From contig CAMDJU010000041.1 in the NCBI GenBank assembly GCA_945900695.1, positions 1 through 13,802 of the forward strand: a stretch of 13,802 bases of DNA, written 5' to 3'. Below are positions 13,615 to 13,802 of this stretch, in pieces (positions within the stretch are counted from its first letter, which is position 1; every line of letters starts with the position of its first letter). A program made the position numbers and the translations under genes. The DNA comes from Bordetella parapertussis (GTDB lineage Bacteria > Pseudomonadota > Gammaproteobacteria > Burkholderiales > Burkholderiaceae_C). A model generated the notes under the pieces. The model made no database searches and had not been told where the DNA came from. It worked only from the letters and a program-made list of their open reading frames with translations.

Positions 13615-13644
13615 TTGACAGGACTTTAATAATCATGTCATAAT
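13615..13644 (+). promoter_or_regulatory. Proximal rRNA-operon promoter (P2)
   Basis: A consensus -35 TTGACA (13615-13620) and an 18 bp spacer lead to CATAAT (13639-13644). A TG at 13636-13637 is one base upstream of the hexamer, giving an extended -10. It begins exactly 95 bp after P1 and shares the octamer GAGTTGAC with it at the -35. It is probably the main start for the downstream rRNA transcript. Confidence 0.7.
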
Positions 13645-13646
13645 CC

Positions 13647-13673
13647 TTGGCTCAGCTGATCACAGCTAACCAA
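13647..13673 (+). promoter_or_regulatory. boxB-like hairpin of the rRNA leader
   Basis: TTGG pairs with CCAA and AGCT pairs with AGCT around a GATCAC loop, with a small internal loop between the two helices. It sits immediately before the boxA-like sequence, the order seen in rRNA antitermination leaders. The 5' edge may lie upstream of the P2 start, so the full stem may form only in P1 transcripts. Confidence 0.45.
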
Positions 13674-13674
13674 C

Positions 13675-13687
13675 GGTTCGTTAACAA
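13675..13687 (+). promoter_or_regulatory. boxA-like rRNA antitermination element
   Basis: GGTTCGTTAACAA matches the E. coli rrn boxA TGCTCTTTAACAA at 10 of 13 positions, including the TTAACAA core that NusB/NusE recognise. Position six is G instead of the usual T. It is followed by ACAGCCGATAAGCGTGGGCG (13691-13710), wording I remember from Comamonadaceae rRNA leaders and spacers. Together these are the main reason to place an rRNA operon immediately to the right. Confidence 0.65.
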
Positions 13688-13802
13688 CTTACAGCCGATA
13701 AGCGTGGGCGTTTGAAGGCAATTGCCAAGGTTCTAGTAACCGAGGCCGCAAGGCCTCAAACGCTCATGAGAATAGAAGTGAAGTTCACTTCAATTCCGTT
13801 TT
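13688..13802 (+). ncRNA. 5' leader of a 16S rRNA precursor, cut by the window edge
   Basis: The segment holds stems typical of a pre-rRNA leader. GCGTTTGA (13708-13715) pairs with TCAAACGC (13756-13763). GAGGCC-GCAA-GGCCTC (13742-13757) is a hairpin with a GNRA tetraloop, sharing two bases with the long stem. GAAGTGA-AGT-TCACTTC (13775-13791) is a third hairpin. No 16S sequence is present yet; by analogy the gene should begin within roughly 100 bp. Part of the leader may pair with sequence after the 16S gene to form the RNase III processing stem, which cannot be tested here. Confidence 0.6.

Overview
The window looks like ordinary core chromosome from a betaproteobacterium, most likely Burkholderiales, family Comamonadaceae. 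A Limnohabitans/Rhodoferax-type organism is a guess. The basis is moderately high GC judged by eye, close resemblance of the HemE, PriA, Rep and Uup proteins to remembered betaproteobacterial versions, and an rRNA leader at the right edge of the type I remember from Comamonadaceae. No insertion sequence, phage gene, CRISPR array, toxin-antitoxin pair, tRNA or obvious horizontally acquired block was seen.

Left part (1-4857): a Rep-type DNA helicase gene runs off the left edge on the minus strand (445 codons present). Divergent from it, 45 bp away, is an AEC-family (auxin efflux carrier type) permease. That gene converges, with a 4 bp gap, on priA, the replication-restart helicase. Upstream of priA is a 335 bp, comparatively AT-rich gap with two DnaA-box matches in the same orientation, a perfect palindrome and a hairpin. 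It is the least explained stretch of the window.

Middle part (4858-9063): a DsbD/ScsB-type membrane thiol reductase gene is followed on the minus strand by hemE (uroporphyrinogen decarboxylase), separated by 68 bp holding two small back-to-back hairpins. Divergent from the reductase is a creatininase-family amidohydrolase.

Right part (9080-13802): four minus-strand genes in a row, probably one transcription unit, read uup (ABC-F ATPase), a LysE/RhtB-type exporter, a PhzF-like protein and a histidine-phosphatase-family protein that lacks the usual second catalytic histidine. Divergent from uup, the last ~300 bp carry what I read as the promoter and leader of an rRNA operon on the plus strand: two tandem sigma70-type promoters, a boxB-like hairpin, a boxA-like antitermination element and processing-type stems. 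The 16S gene should start just beyond the window.

Functionally the window groups genome maintenance (Rep, PriA, Uup), heme and periplasmic thiol chemistry (HemE, DsbD-like), and small-molecule transport or metabolism (AEC permease, LysE-type exporter, PhzF-like, creatininase-like, phosphatase-like). I found no convincing undescribed multi-gene system. The items most worth checking are the DnaA boxes beside hemE, the atypical phosphatase, the rRNA leader with mutually exclusive stems, and the paired intercistronic hairpins.
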